Shown piece by piece: positions 44,894 to 56,870 of a stretch of 64,000 nucleotides of DNA. Below the pieces are notes generated by a model. It worked only from the letters and a program-made list of their open reading frames with translations. It had not been told where the DNA came from and made no database searches. The stretch lies in the NCBI GenBank assembly GCA_019188255.1, contig JAETXT010000009.1, positions 3,162,001 to 3,226,000 of the forward strand. The letters are read 5' to 3'. Origin of the DNA: Verticillium longisporum. Taxonomy: Eukaryota; Ascomycota; Sordariomycetes; Glomerellales; Plectosphaerellaceae. Every line of letters begins with the position of its first letter. Positions within the stretch are counted from its first letter, which is position 1. A program made the translations under genes and the position numbers.

Positions 44894-46914
44894 GCGGCAG
44901 CACGGCAAAAGCGAACACTGGAAATTGCTCTCCTGCCTTGCGGCGCGCGCTGCCCTGCTCACCGGAACTCAACTGACAGCTCGCCCAAGGATCCCTCCTG
45001 CACGGCATCGCGTGCCTGTACCATTAATACGGCCTTGATATGGTGGACCCCAAACCCTCAGGTTGCCTTGCACGGACGCGGACGGCGGCTGTTATTAGCA
45101 TGTGCAATGTGATTCATGGGTAAGCATGGTTCTGCTGCTGTTGCTTCGAGCCAGCTGCTGTCCTGTGCTCAATCCCAACCAGTTGGTGATTGAATGCCTC
45201 CATTGAATGCCTCCCTCGAAGCTTTGCTTGGCCTAATAATGGCCCGCCGAGGGTCTGGCCACGCAGCTCGTCCATGCTTCATGTAACCAATAGTCCCCAT
45301 CCTATTCACAGCATCCTCCCACGTATTCGCTACCCCCCATCTAGGTTTATGTGCCATGCTTTGGGCCTGTGTCTTACATTATACTCCCGCTCCACGAGGC
45401 TGCCGGTGTCACCCCGAGTCGGAAACAAGGTCCGGCCTGACTCGAGCCTCGCTGGCCAACCCAGACGGCCCTCGGACGAATCGCGCTGGCCAAGCAAAGG
45501 GGTCAAAACTTGCGTTGCGCTGCTGCCCTCCAGTGCGCCAGTCTCAGAGTGCGAAGCAATTTCGATGCCTCGCAACAGCGACCATATTGCGACGGCTTAT
45601 GAGAAAGTGGCAAAACATGCTCAAACACCAGGGTCAGCCTTTCATATTTCTCCCCCACACCCATTGAGCAGTGAGGGTTCATCACAATTTCGTGACTACC
45701 GGCACCATCGCAGATCCAAGCCACCATGCGATCCCTCGCGGTTGCGATCGCAAAGAAAAAAGCAACTAGAGACGATGAGCGGCGCCGCATCGTCAAACCG
45801 CCAACGCAGGGCCCCCTCCCCTTCGTGCTCCAGTCAAGTCGCCGCCGTCGCTGCCGCGGCCTGGCGGCTAAAATCCTGAAAGCCGGCTGGCGGAGATTAG
45901 AGGAGGCGCTCGCTGTTGCTCCCACAATTTCGAGGGCCATGTTCTTCACTGTCTTGGCCATATCTGAAACAACGGGGTAGACCCCTGAACCCGCAATCTG
46001 GAAAGCCTCACGAAGTCCGAAAAATAAAGTCGGTCGGAGACAAGATCAAAGAGAAGACGATGAGAGTGGAGGGGGAAAAAACATCATTGCGCTTTCGGCA
46101 ACAGATCCGCCGTCCATCGTGTCCCATCGGCGAATGTCTTGATGTCCCGTGCATCTGTCATCATGGCCGCCGAAATGGCCTTGGCAGCCCTGACAGCCCA
46201 TGTCGTGGCCCAGGTGCTTTTCACAAAACGCAAAAGTACAGCCTCTCCAGACATGGCTGTGTTTCCCTTTCGTGGGCCGGGTGATGGTTTTTCCGAAAGA
46301 GAAGTGTCGTGCCGTCAGAGCCCTGACGCCATTCAAGACCAGAATGGGTTCTTCTCGTCAAGCTTTGCAAGGCTAGACACACTGGCTTGTGGCTGCTTTG
46401 AGCGACGGACATGGAAACGCGCATCTTGTGCCGCGTCGTTTCAGCCGCAACGGGGCCTGCCGGGGGTGTCTCTGTCTTCAGGGACACTCAATCTCCATCA
46501 GATCTTGCTGCTCTGCCTCTCGTCTTGGTCCCTCCGAATCCCTGTGTACCAAGCATCAATAAACAACGCTCGGGGCCAGATGGGCTGGTCGGCAGCAGAC
46601 AATCGCTTTCCCCTGCGAGGATCGTTGCCTCGTCGATGAGGTGGTTGTCACGGTGTCTGCCGTCTCAACTCTGTCCAGGGCGACCGAGTGTCATTATGCA
46701 GACTAGACTTCTCTCGGAAGCACCCTCGCCTCTTCCTCGAAAGGAAGCCTCAGCCTGTCGCGTCACGAGACCTCTCTGGCCGTGGCAGAGCCTCAGACGT
46801 GTCTGCCTTGCGGGCCGCTCATCAGCTGACTGGTAAATCCAATGCCCCGTGTGTGTTGCTAGGCAATGCGCAGTATCCCGTGACAAACCCCTGTATCCAA
46901 AGCATGTGACGTCC

Positions 46915-47187
46915 CCAGGCAAGCTGTCGACAGAAAATCTGGCATTCCTAAAATCCTTCACCTAATAACACCACTACAACCACCAAAATGACCGATTTTC
47001 CACACCATAATACACCTACAAAATCTGGGGTCCTAGAGGCTGCTACCTTTATTAATAATCCAGAACGTGTTAATCACTGGATTGATTCAATGCCGTAACG
47101 GATCAGGGATGTGGTAGCTATGGAGGGTAGAATGACTAGTTGGAGTGATTTTAGGAGTGCCAGATTTTCTGTCGACAGCTTGCCAGG
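46915..47187. mobile_element. MITE-like element with 36-bp TIRs
   Basis: The element spans 46920-47182 (263 bp). Terminal inverted repeats at 46920-46955 and 47147-47182 match at 35 of 36 positions and begin CAAGCTGTCGACAGAAAATC. It is flanked by the 5-bp direct repeat CCAGG (46915-46919 and 47183-47187), a likely target-site duplication. The interior is visibly more A/T-rich than its surroundings and contains a 36-codon open frame at 46988-47098 (MTDFPHHNTPTKSGV...), perhaps a relic of a transposase start. No transposase domain is present, so it must be non-autonomous. The superfamily is uncertain: the duplication is neither the TA of Tc1/mariner-type elements nor the 8 bp of hAT. Confidence 0.85.
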
Positions 47188-50100
47188 AAGATGACGAGGC
47201 AAACGATGACTTGGACGGCAGGCAACACGTGCTGGGGCGCGGACGCTCCCACCCACGAGAATATGCTGCATCTGCTCGCAACCGCCCCTCCATAGCTCCG
47301 CGTCTCGTGATGACGATGGTGGTGACTTGTCGGACTGGCTACCCGAGGGGAGGCAGGCACAGGAAGGGATGAAAGCGGGATCCAGCCTCCATCGGGACGC
47401 GAGCGTGAGGACCAGAATACAATCGCTCCGGCAACGTCCTCCGAGGATCCATCATCCCTGGCCGCAGCCTGGCTGCATCCACTTGAGGTTTGACAGCAGA
47501 CTGCGCGCCTCGCCATGGGTCTTCGGGGTTGCTCCTGAGATACTTGGCGATCCTCCGGAACAGTCTCACCGTACGATGCCCATCAAAGCAACAGGGTCCC
47601 ACTATAGCTTTCGTCGTGTCAAGATGGCGCCCTCTTTGTCGATTCAGGGACTGAGTCGAAGCTCTTTGTTTGATGGCGTGGCAAGCTGCCGGCGACGAGT
47701 GCTTGACATTGAGTGGTCGGAAGCCGGCCGTCCCATGTCCAGCGCGGGGCGGCCAGATTTGTAGGGTTTCGATACATTGTACGTCGCAGTGAGATGCTCA
47801 TGGCATGGGTGATCACTTTCACAGCAACATCAGGTGAGGCGATGCTGTTTGAGCGCATGTGCTTGGCAATGTTGTCTGAAGACTTCTATCATCCGATTAT
47901 TTGTAGTCATCAGGTTCTGGCATCGAACTGATTTTTATTTGACTGCCGACACTTATTGAGATGAGATTCTGTCTAGGACAGTAAGAGACCTCCTTCTGAG
48001 TGCCAGCCCTCGCGTTAGTTGACTGCCGAAACACACATTCTGGCTCATGTTCATGGTTCAACCTATCACCTCCAGCGCCGATGTTAATCTGTCCATGGAC
48101 GTTTGCACTTGCAGCCTCTCGAGAACAGCCACCGCCTGCTAGTGCATATGCATATCACACGACAAATCCCCCCTGAATTCAGAAGGTCCTGGTTCTCTAA
48201 CACAGAAAGTTGTCATCAAGATGCGTACGTCCATGTGAGATAACAAGGAAACATTGTCGTCTGTGACACCAAGTATTCTGGTGCCATTACATATACTAAC
48301 CATTGCATTGATATTGCGAGGAACATCCACGAGAGCTTTCTTTCAAGTCTCGAACATTCTGTGTAGGACCTCAGGCCTTAAGTTTGTCGACTCTACCGAC
48401 GATATTTCGGGACGTTTCTCGAGTTACCCCCACGACCTTCTACTTCAATCGAGCAAGCCTACACAAACTGACGCTAAAGGCCGCGTCACAGTTTCACCAC
48501 CTTCTGATAAACTCGAGTGAGAATGCAGCTTTAACTCTCGACCCGCGGCTGTGCCCTGTCTGCTCCATCAAGACAGACTGTTGCTATTTGCCGTACAGCC
48601 GTGACCCAAGCATCACCGTTGCACGCACTACCTATCAAAGCAGTCAAGGCTGTATCCAAATAAACAAATCGCTGTCAGAAACATCCCCACCTGGCAGCGT
48701 CTCGACTAGAGAGCGTTGACGTGGTGCGTGACGAATGCAAACGGCGAAGTTCAGCGCGAAGCCAGATCAAGTTACGGCGTCAGATGTCGTCCGACACGGT
48801 GCCAACGTGTTTCATTCATAGCTCGCGAACATTGGACCACGGATCAGTATACAAGAATCGAAACTTTTGGGCCTTCGTAGCGCCGAGCCGCGTCACAAAC
48901 GTCACTGGTGAGTGGCATACGCACACCAGCAACATCTGTCGTTGTCTTGTCCCGAGACATGATTATGTCAGGTGATCTTTAGGGGTGATCACCGAGAACC
49001 CGCCGCTGAGCTCACCGAAAACAACACCGAGGTGAACGCGGCTAATTTACAGAAGAGACGGATCCACCTGGCTGCTGTTCGCATATAATTGCTTGGTGCA
49101 TTAGTGCCTGGCCTGTGCCTACGCCTCCAAGAGAAGCAGCAGAGAGCATGACTGTTTTCACGACGGAGCTGACAAGTCACTTTGGGCCCCACGATCTGTG
49201 GAGGATGAGGGCTTTGGCTTTTGCTGCCGGCCGCATCGGGTTCATTGCAGATTCGTCGCCACAAGGTCCAGCTCCAAAGCGAGAAGAAGGAAAGAAAAGC
49301 AGGCGTGGGAGAAAACACGTCTTCGGCTGGACAGGCTGCTCCCCTGTATAGAGCTCGTGAGTAAATGTACAGACTTCAATTGTGATGGCCCCAGGTAGCA
49401 CGACTCGTTGCAAGAGATCTGCAAGGCTAGGACCACCAACGGGCAAACATTCGGGAGTCATCAGCTCCTCGGCCCCTCACCAGCTTTTCCTACTCCGCTG
49501 GCCTGGCGAAGGAGTCTACGCCTGTTATTAACAGGGAACAATTATCTTGACAATACAAGTGAACATCACAAGGCTTCTACCACCAACGACGTCTCTCACG
49601 CAAGAGGCGTATCACCGCGAGGGGTCACAAGCTCATCTCTTGTCGGTTCAGGTGCATATGGGTGCGGAGCCCGCACAGATACCCATACATGTCGACTGTT
49701 TCAAGAAAAGTTCCCACTGGGCACTGGGGGAGCGTTCTGGCTGATGACGGCCTGCATGCCCCTTTTCGACTGCATACGAAGGAGGCTCTGACGGCATGGG
49801 TGGCGGGGGCCCAACTACATGAGCTTCTGAGCATGATGCTTGCAGATGAAGAAAAGAGGCCACAAAGGAGCTGCTGCGCCTATGGATTGAAGGAAACGAC
49901 GCTGGGGGTCCCGGTATGAGAGGTGAAATTATCGGCACACAGAACGGCTCCCCCCCTCGCGAGATGCTTCCTCAGCCTCCTCAATTCGAGGAGGCTCCGC
50001 CTATTAATGTTTCGACTTTGTTTCTATCACGTTGATTTACATGACGGCTGCCCTTGGCTTCGGGCGGTTTGCCCTATCAGTCTGAGGGTTGAAGTCGCTT

Positions 50101-51209
50101 GCGGGCGACTCTTCAGCTTTCGGCATCGATTCTCGTGCATGTCGTGCGGTCGGACCATCCTCCCCTGGCGCGATGTTACTCTTTCGCTCAGATTAAGGTC
50201 AACGATTCCCTGTACGATCTCCACTGGAGGAGCTTGGATCAAGTCCGAATCCGCCAGCAGCGGACGAGGGGCCCTGCCAGATCGCAGGGCCCAAGAGGGC
50301 CAATTCGGCAAGGAGATTTTTATACGCTGCGTGCTGACGGGCAGAGCCGGTATGTAAGTCGCAATGCTTTGCATAGGTGGATTAAAATAAGCGGATATCG
50401 GTCGTCATCAGGCATTGGGCTGTTGTTGTGTATGGTGGGCGTTGTGCCGGTACCGAGAACGAGACGACCAGCGCTGGCGAAAGCTGGACTGGAACGCAAG
50501 CGCGCGACAGAAGCTGAACGGAATATCTGGGACAGGCCAACATGCTCGAGCCGGCTGCTTCGCCTTGAGACAGCGTGATTCGAGCCGCAGTAGGCAACGC
50601 GGTCATCGGCATGCTGGAAAGGCTGTCTGGGTTGTGCTGCGTGTGAATGTGCCTGCTGCTGCATAGACACCCCGCCATTGGCGCACTTGATTTTCTTTTT
50701 CCCAGTCACCACTGCACTAGCAAGCCGCCCCTGTCGAACCAGCGGCCGGACTGAGAGACGAGACCAGACGACAGGCCACTGTTGGCACTGACAGAGAGGG
50801 AGGCGGGGGGAAGTCCCTACTCCCAGCGCCAATGCCAGAAGCCAGTCCGTGGGCAGATTGGCCAGGGACTGGCGGCCGGGGTCATCATGGCAATGGGCAT
50901 GGCAGCGAGCGCAGTGCGATCGATGCAACGACGGGAACCCAGAGGCCGAACAGCCCTCGTGGATATTGTTTGATTTTGTTCGGTTGCTTTTTGGCGACAG
51001 AAACGTGTCGATGCAAAAGGGGTAACACCAATGGACAGTTGAACTCAGGCCCCCCGGTTGCGGAACCGACTGGGTTCTCGACCCTCCTGAACTGCCCAGC
51101 CGTCGCTGCCGCTCAGGTTGACGAGGGAAGAAGGTTCACGTCAACGTCAGGCGCTCGTACATGTACCCCAGCATCAATCAACCTTGCCGTGTCTGTTCAC
51201 CCGCCCACC

Positions 51210-51256
51210 CAAGATACCCAAGGTACCCAAGGTACCCAAGGTACCTAGGTAGCTAG
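51210..51256. repeat. GGTACCCAA tandem repeat
   Basis: Four units of a 9-bp GTACCCAAG repeat end in GGTACCTAGGTAGCTAG. Non-coding, about 780 bp upstream of the start of the disordered-protein gene. Confidence 0.85.
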
Positions 51257-52026
51257 AGTAGCCTGGCATCAGCGCTGAGCAATCCACTCGGCTTGCGAGT
51301 CTTCTTGCTTCTGCTCCCCGGGTTGACCATTCTGACCTCGTTGCTTGTACTACATCACCGCGAGGTGCCCGGATAGACTGACTGTCTTGTCTTGTCGACG
51401 CACGACTCCGGCTCCAGGTCCGTCGCCTGTGCAGCCGAATCACGCTGTCCGGCTTGGGAATCGCTCGCTCCAGGACCGTCGCACGCCAACCCGAACCGAC
51501 GACTCCCGTCCTTTGTCATGCAACTTCCTCCTTCCCGCTCTCTAACCTGAACACCCCTCGCTTTCTTTCCTCCTCGTGCGATCACGGCCCAGGACCGGTC
51601 CATCCATCTCAGACGCTCCGCAGCACGACTCTTCGTTGCCATCTCTTCGGTCACTTACACAACTTGCCTGCCTTGCGCTTCGAAGAACCCGCACTCTCGA
51701 GGACGTGGACTGAACAGAAGATTTCAGACTGACAACGCATGTCTCAACGCTGTACTCGATCCGGCGAACAAAGGAAAGACGCCCGAAAAACTGGGTGGCC
51801 CCCCCTCCTCCCCCAAGGACGACGAGAGGAAAAGCAGGACACCCATCACATCCGCCAATCCGCCTTCGCCGCCGACATTGCGACAAGACGAGAATCAAAG
51901 AACAGAAAAAAAATCTTGTCGACCGTGGAGGATTTCTACAGACCACTGAAGAGCAGCAATTTGGTTTCCGAAATACCCTAGCTTCGCCAGCGTTGGCCGC
52001 CGAGGTGAAGGGCGTGAAGAGGGAAA

Positions 52027-55000
52027 ATGCCAGCAGCCATGGGCGAAGAGGGCCATGCCATGACTCCTGGAGCGACAATACCCGGGCTCGCTGGGACTGT
52101 ATCCTCTACGACATCGCCATCAACCTCCCCCTCGACCTCGCCGCCGGCTTCACTTCACCCGTCTAACCCGCCATCGTCATCACGGTCGCACCTGCATGTG
52201 CATCGCCAGAGCCACAACTCGTCCAAGCTGCCGGCGTTTCGGTTTGCTGATCGAGACCTCAACAAGCAACAGTCGTTGCCACTGCCGACCCTGCCGCACC
52301 CTTCAGAGCAGAGCCATCTGTCGTCGGCGCCCGTTTCGCCCAATTCGGGAGTGATTGACCTCGACGCGCCTCCGTCAGGCATTTACCTGGCGGACAACAT
52401 GAGTAGGGGGGCCAGTACCGGCAGCAGGAGGAGCAGCAGAAGCAGCAACAGCAGCAGCAACAGCAGCAGCAGCAGCAGTCATAGCGCATCTCAGCCCCCT
52501 AATCCGATGCACGTTAGCGGGGTCGCCAGTGCAGGCCTGCGTAACCACCCCCCCCGGACCACAAGCAAAAGCACGCGGTCGAGCCGCCACAGTGGTAGGG
52601 ACAGCCCTGACAGCGGCGGCGGCGCCCCGGCCGGCGTCCAGGACCATAGCCAGAGTCCACGCGAAATCGAAAACACGACTCGGATTGGCACAAGCAACTC
52701 GATCCCCCGCATGACAACACACCATGCACAGTCCTCGCAGCAACACCACAACCAACACCAAAATCAACAACAGCCTGCCCAAGACACCCGCCAGACTTCT
52801 ACCTCGTACCCACCACGAACGCGATTTTCAAAACGGGATTCAATCCCGGAAGATCACGAACTGTCTCCTCCACGCACACGACCGCGCTCTCGCGCATCGA
52901 CCCTACAGACGTCCCCGCAACCGACTTTTGCGACTACGCCCGCGACCTCTTCGTCAACACGCCCCTCCTCCTTGCCTCATTCACCTGCCGCTGCCGCCCT
53001 CGGGTCACGGGAGCACGCATCACCTGACGTCGCCGGCGCTGCAGAGACACCTTCGGCAGGCGCAAAGACACAACACCGCCGAGCTCCTGCATCCAACACA
53101 TCAAATGGTCTCGACAGCCCTGCAGGCCATTCGCCCTCTCTGAACACGCATCACCGCCTCCAATCCATCGACACGGCGCACTCGACGCAGCTGTCTGGCG
53201 CCGGACCCGAACACACCACAAAGGAGTGGGCTCAAGGCCAGCGCGAGTTGCTCCTGCCTAAAACGCTGCAGAGCACAACGTCAACGGAGGAAAAGAGGCA
53301 GACCGTCCGTTCGCGACCTCCTCTTTCCTTCCGAGCGCCCAGCAACACGTCTGCATCTGTTCGTGTCGCACCTATCCGATCATTCCGCTCCTCCGGTTCC
53401 CGTCGCAGTTTTGGCCTGGATATGAACTCGCCCTCGACGCATGCCGGGGACTCATCCGGCGACGATTACTCGTACACTGATTCGAATCAGCGCGACCGGA
53501 CGTTGCGTGCCCTCGAAGGCAGACCCGACGACGAAATGACCCATGACACGACCCCACCCGATTCTGCACGACGAGATCATCTCGTGGATGGTGACGACAC
53601 AACCGGCGATGTCTTTATGAAAATCGCCCGGGAGGAACCTCGCCGCCGCGCTGCCGACGAAAACTCGTCGGCAGAGGACCCGCGAACCGTCGTAAGTTGC
53701 AACGTCTTTTTCCATGGGTTCTGCTTTATCTGTTTCGGGTTGACGCCTAGCGCCATCCACAATGGCCGTGCTCAAACAGGCCCATCCCTCCATTTGTTCG
53801 CCGCGGGGTGCTCAAGTGATCATCGCACGGATCGACTCGGTTGATCTTGGTTCCCGCCTGTCACCACATTCCCTTCCCACGTTTCATTCTCCCGACTGTC
53901 CCTTCGCTGCCTCCATTTCTGCGTGCCTCGCTTATCATCCCGCTTCTGATGTGAACAATTGACATTGTCTTGCCAACATTCCTGTGATAAAAATAGCGTT
54001 TGGAATGAATGAACACGAACTAACAGACAACCAGACTCGAGTCACTCGATCATCGCATCGAAGACCCCTATCTGTCGCTGTACCCTCTTCCTATCAGTCC
54101 ACGTCGCCGCCACGTGTCATCCGTCGGCTTTCTGACCAACAAGAGACATCCCGGTCAAGATCGCGACTTACCGATGATCGCGACGCCACAGAGGCCGCGG
54201 TCCGCGACCTGCCGTACCGTGGTCTGTTGCGGGAGAAGGCTGCCTCAAGCCATCCTGGTGAAGATTCTCGACAAGCGAGGCTTCTGAACACAGGGTACCG
54301 CAACTCTCCGACGACGCCCCGATCTTTGGCGTTCCAGGACTCTCCGGCGGACAGCTCGTCGTACAGCAGGAGGCGCACATCGGTCACTGATAGCAATCCG
54401 GGCCCTGCGAGCCGCAATTCTGCTTACAGACAATCCCATCTGGCATACGGACACCCTAGGACCTTCAACTCATCCCCCTGGCGTCTCGCCAGGCGGAACC
54501 GCATCGTCATGACACGCATCACGAAGGTAGCCAGGGCATCGAAGGCACCGAGTCGACAGCCTCGACAACGGCCCCGTCCACAGTTTGGGATGAGCTGGAC
54601 GATCTGAAGTCGCGAATTCATCGCTTGGAGCTGACGGGAAAGCTGCCTTCAACCTCTAGTGCAGCCATTCACAAGGTGCTGGATGAACGCCCCGCCACTG
54701 CCACGAACACAACTGTTTCGACTTCGCCAAAGCACAACAATGGAAACGCAACAGTCCTTAATGACGCCAGCAGCACAACGTCTTCTCAGCGGGAGGCGCA
54801 GCCGCTGCTCTTCTCGGCCATCAGCCGGACCAAACCTCTCTTGAGCGCCGAAGTGTCCAAGGCACTCGAGACGGCTGCGACCGAGGCCGTGGCACTTGTT
54901 GTCATGATGGGCACAGCTGGTCAGCCGGGCCCAATCTCAAGCGGCGCGAGCACCATCGGCGCTGGGACAAACCTGACAGATCGACAACTTCGACGACGCG

Positions 55001-55920
55001 CCGAGGGTGTGTGTCGCAGTCTGACAGAGCTTGTCTTGGCCTTGAGCGAAGAGGCAACCCAGCCTCAGAACAAAACAGTCACGATTCAGACGAGCGGGTC
55101 ACCACGAAAAGAGGGCCCAACTACTCCCACCATCACCAAGAGCTTCCCAAGACTGGACATCCAGCGTCGTGGAAGCGTGACGAACAATGACGCGCCCACA
55201 ACAACCAACGAGCCTAGCCCACGCGCCATGTCCAAGCTGGAGGAGAGAAGAAGCACAATGCTCAACTCGACGGCGCTTCCGAGCCCGCGATTCGCCCTTG
55301 CGCCTGCCGTATCGTCCACACCCACGGAAGCCTCCCACGGCGTTGCTCGCAAGTCTTCCCTCTTCATCAGTCGAACTCGGCGCGCTGCTACCGAAGAGCC
55401 TGAAGAAGGCCGCCGGTCATCCATGCTCCTCAGGACTCGACGGGCAGGAACAGAGGAGCCGGAGGAGGGCCGAAAGACGTCACTACTCCGCGAGCGCAGA
55501 GGCACCAACGAACACGACGACGATGAGCCTCGCTTCAGGGCTCCGTCCCGAGCCCAAACCGAAGTAGCACAAAACCGCGCTGCCTCTCACCACTTTCAGA
55601 CACAACCTCCAACACTTGACCCAACGTCAAACAGTTCTGCCCTTCCCCGCCGACGGATTGGATCGTCGGCGCTCAACCCTTCTCGACTCGCGTCCCCCTC
55701 CACGCCCTCAGCATTGGGTGGACGCCGATACTTCGAGCGTTCGACACCTGATCGCGATGGCAACAGCGTCGCAGACAAGTTGGCGGAAGAACGAGGACAA
55801 CGACACCTGTCCCTCGGCCAAAACTCCTTACTCAACCGCACAGCCAGCTTCCTACGGAGACCCAACCGCGAGAGCATGGCAAATGCCTCTACCTCGGCAC
55901 AAACAGGCGGTTACAGATGA
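52027..55920 (+). CDS. Large disordered Ser/Thr/Pro-rich protein, ~1,183 aa
   Basis: Two exons (52027-53691, 54035-55920) with a 343-nt phase-0 intron (GTAAGT...ACAACCAG) give about 1,183 residues. Exon 1 encodes almost only Ser/Thr/Pro/Gln/His-rich low complexity, including an AGC-coded Ser run. Exon 2 contains the best conserved-looking piece, TVWDELDDLKSRIHRLELTG, a short amphipathic helix or coiled coil. It is followed by KLPSTS, which in related fungal proteins may have prompted LPxTG anchor annotations; sortase anchoring makes no sense in a fungus. A second helical piece, AEVSKALETAATEAVALVVMM, and a repeated RTRRA-TEEPEEGR unit follow. One base is missing in CCCCC at 54474-54478; adding it gives 3,552 nt. 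Function unknown; a septal or cytoskeletal scaffold is conceivable but unsupported. The start could also be the Met four codons on. Confidence 0.7.
52435..52482 (+). repeat. AGC (Ser/Asn) coding microsatellite
   Basis: AGC/AAC triplets encode a SSNSSSNSSSSSS-like run inside the disordered protein. It is in frame, so length changes would only alter the serine tract. Confidence 0.85.
53692..54034 (+). other. Long spliceosomal intron (343 nt)
   Basis: The donor GTAAGT follows ACCGTC, and the acceptor is ACAACCAG with GAACTAAC as branch site 16 nt before it. It is much longer than the 49-92 nt usual in this window. It contains in-frame stops, so it is not coding. Confidence 0.7.
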
Positions 55921-56870
55921 CGGATGATGAACCGCACCCTTGCATAAATGATTCACATGTATTATTTTTCCTCTCTTCTTTCTCGCCCAGGCGTTACCCC
56001 GCCCACTTTTTTCTTCTTTCCTTTTCTGCTTCTTCTTCATCGTTGGCGAAGGTTTCTGATTCCTCTGTGGTTTCGCTGCTGGTCCTCCTCGCTTGTATGA
56101 CCTACGACGATACATGACCAGCCCCCTTCTTGCTTGTTTACGGCCTCCTTCGGGAAAGGCAATTGGCCATCCTGAGCAAGCAAACGGCATATTGTACATC
56201 AGCCGGATTGAAGAAAAACTGCACAAAGATATGAAGGGGAGGATGGTCTGACGAAGCAGATGTGCAGAGCTGGCACTCTTTTCCTTATTTCCACGAAGCT
56301 GGTTGGACAGCATTGTCTTGGGTCGAATTGACCTCAGCCATAGCCGCTGTTGCAGTCGCACGATGATTTGCCTGGAGTCCTGGCGTTATGGATAGGGTAG
56401 ACAGCTGAATAATGTATGACATGTGTAGTTCACTCTTGACTTTTGGCCGTTGCAATATGGGAGTTCTTCTGCTCTGACGAAGGTCGTTGTCAGCCTCGCG
56501 GTCAATTTGTGAGTCAAACGGCGGCGACCTGATGCACACCAACCAAGGCCCACAAATTTTGAGCACCTCCAGAAGCCTAAGGCTTGAGTTTGGATAAGAA
56601 CCACTTCAAGCTTCATCCTCGTCCACAATTTCATCGCCCGCCCTCTTCCTTTACTTATTCATATCCGCGAGACACTCGAGGTGAACATTCAAAAAGCTGA
56701 TGCGGCCTTTCTCATCCGCAGCCCATCGTCAAACTCGGCTCTCCACGTGGCTTGCACTGCACGTCCGACAGGAAGCTACACATCGGTACACGCCAGCGCA
56801 GAGATCGCCCCCGGCCCACCAGCTCCACACGCAACGAGGTACCAGAGGGAGCGCGCGGCGACACAGGGCC
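55921..56870. other. Intergenic, 950 bp
   Basis: Between the disordered-protein gene and TPT1, both on the plus strand. It should hold a 3' UTR and the TPT1 promoter. No gene or repeat seen. Confidence 0.55.

Larger units (their letters stand above)
43152..52026. other. Long gene-poor region, 8.9 kb
   Basis: The largest gap in the window. It lies between the divergent phosphatase (-) and the disordered-protein gene (+). Open frames here are short, overlap on both strands, and show no domains. The 229-codon frame at 45190-45879 is low-complexity and unsupported. It holds GGTACC/CCTAGG clusters (43890-43945, 51210-51256), a CAG microsatellite (44846-44893), a CCAAT...TATAAAT pair near 44472-44497, and a 263-bp TIR element (46920-47182). 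Long non-coding or unstable transcripts cannot be excluded. Confidence 0.55.

Noticed and set aside
45190..45879. 229-codon frame in the gene-poor region
   Set aside because: Low-complexity Ser/Pro/Arg composition, no domain, and opposing frames of similar quality overlap it. Not enough to call a gene.
54630..54660. LPxTG cell-wall anchor signal in the disordered protein
   Set aside because: Sortase anchoring is bacterial. There is no signal peptide or C-terminal hydrophobic segment.
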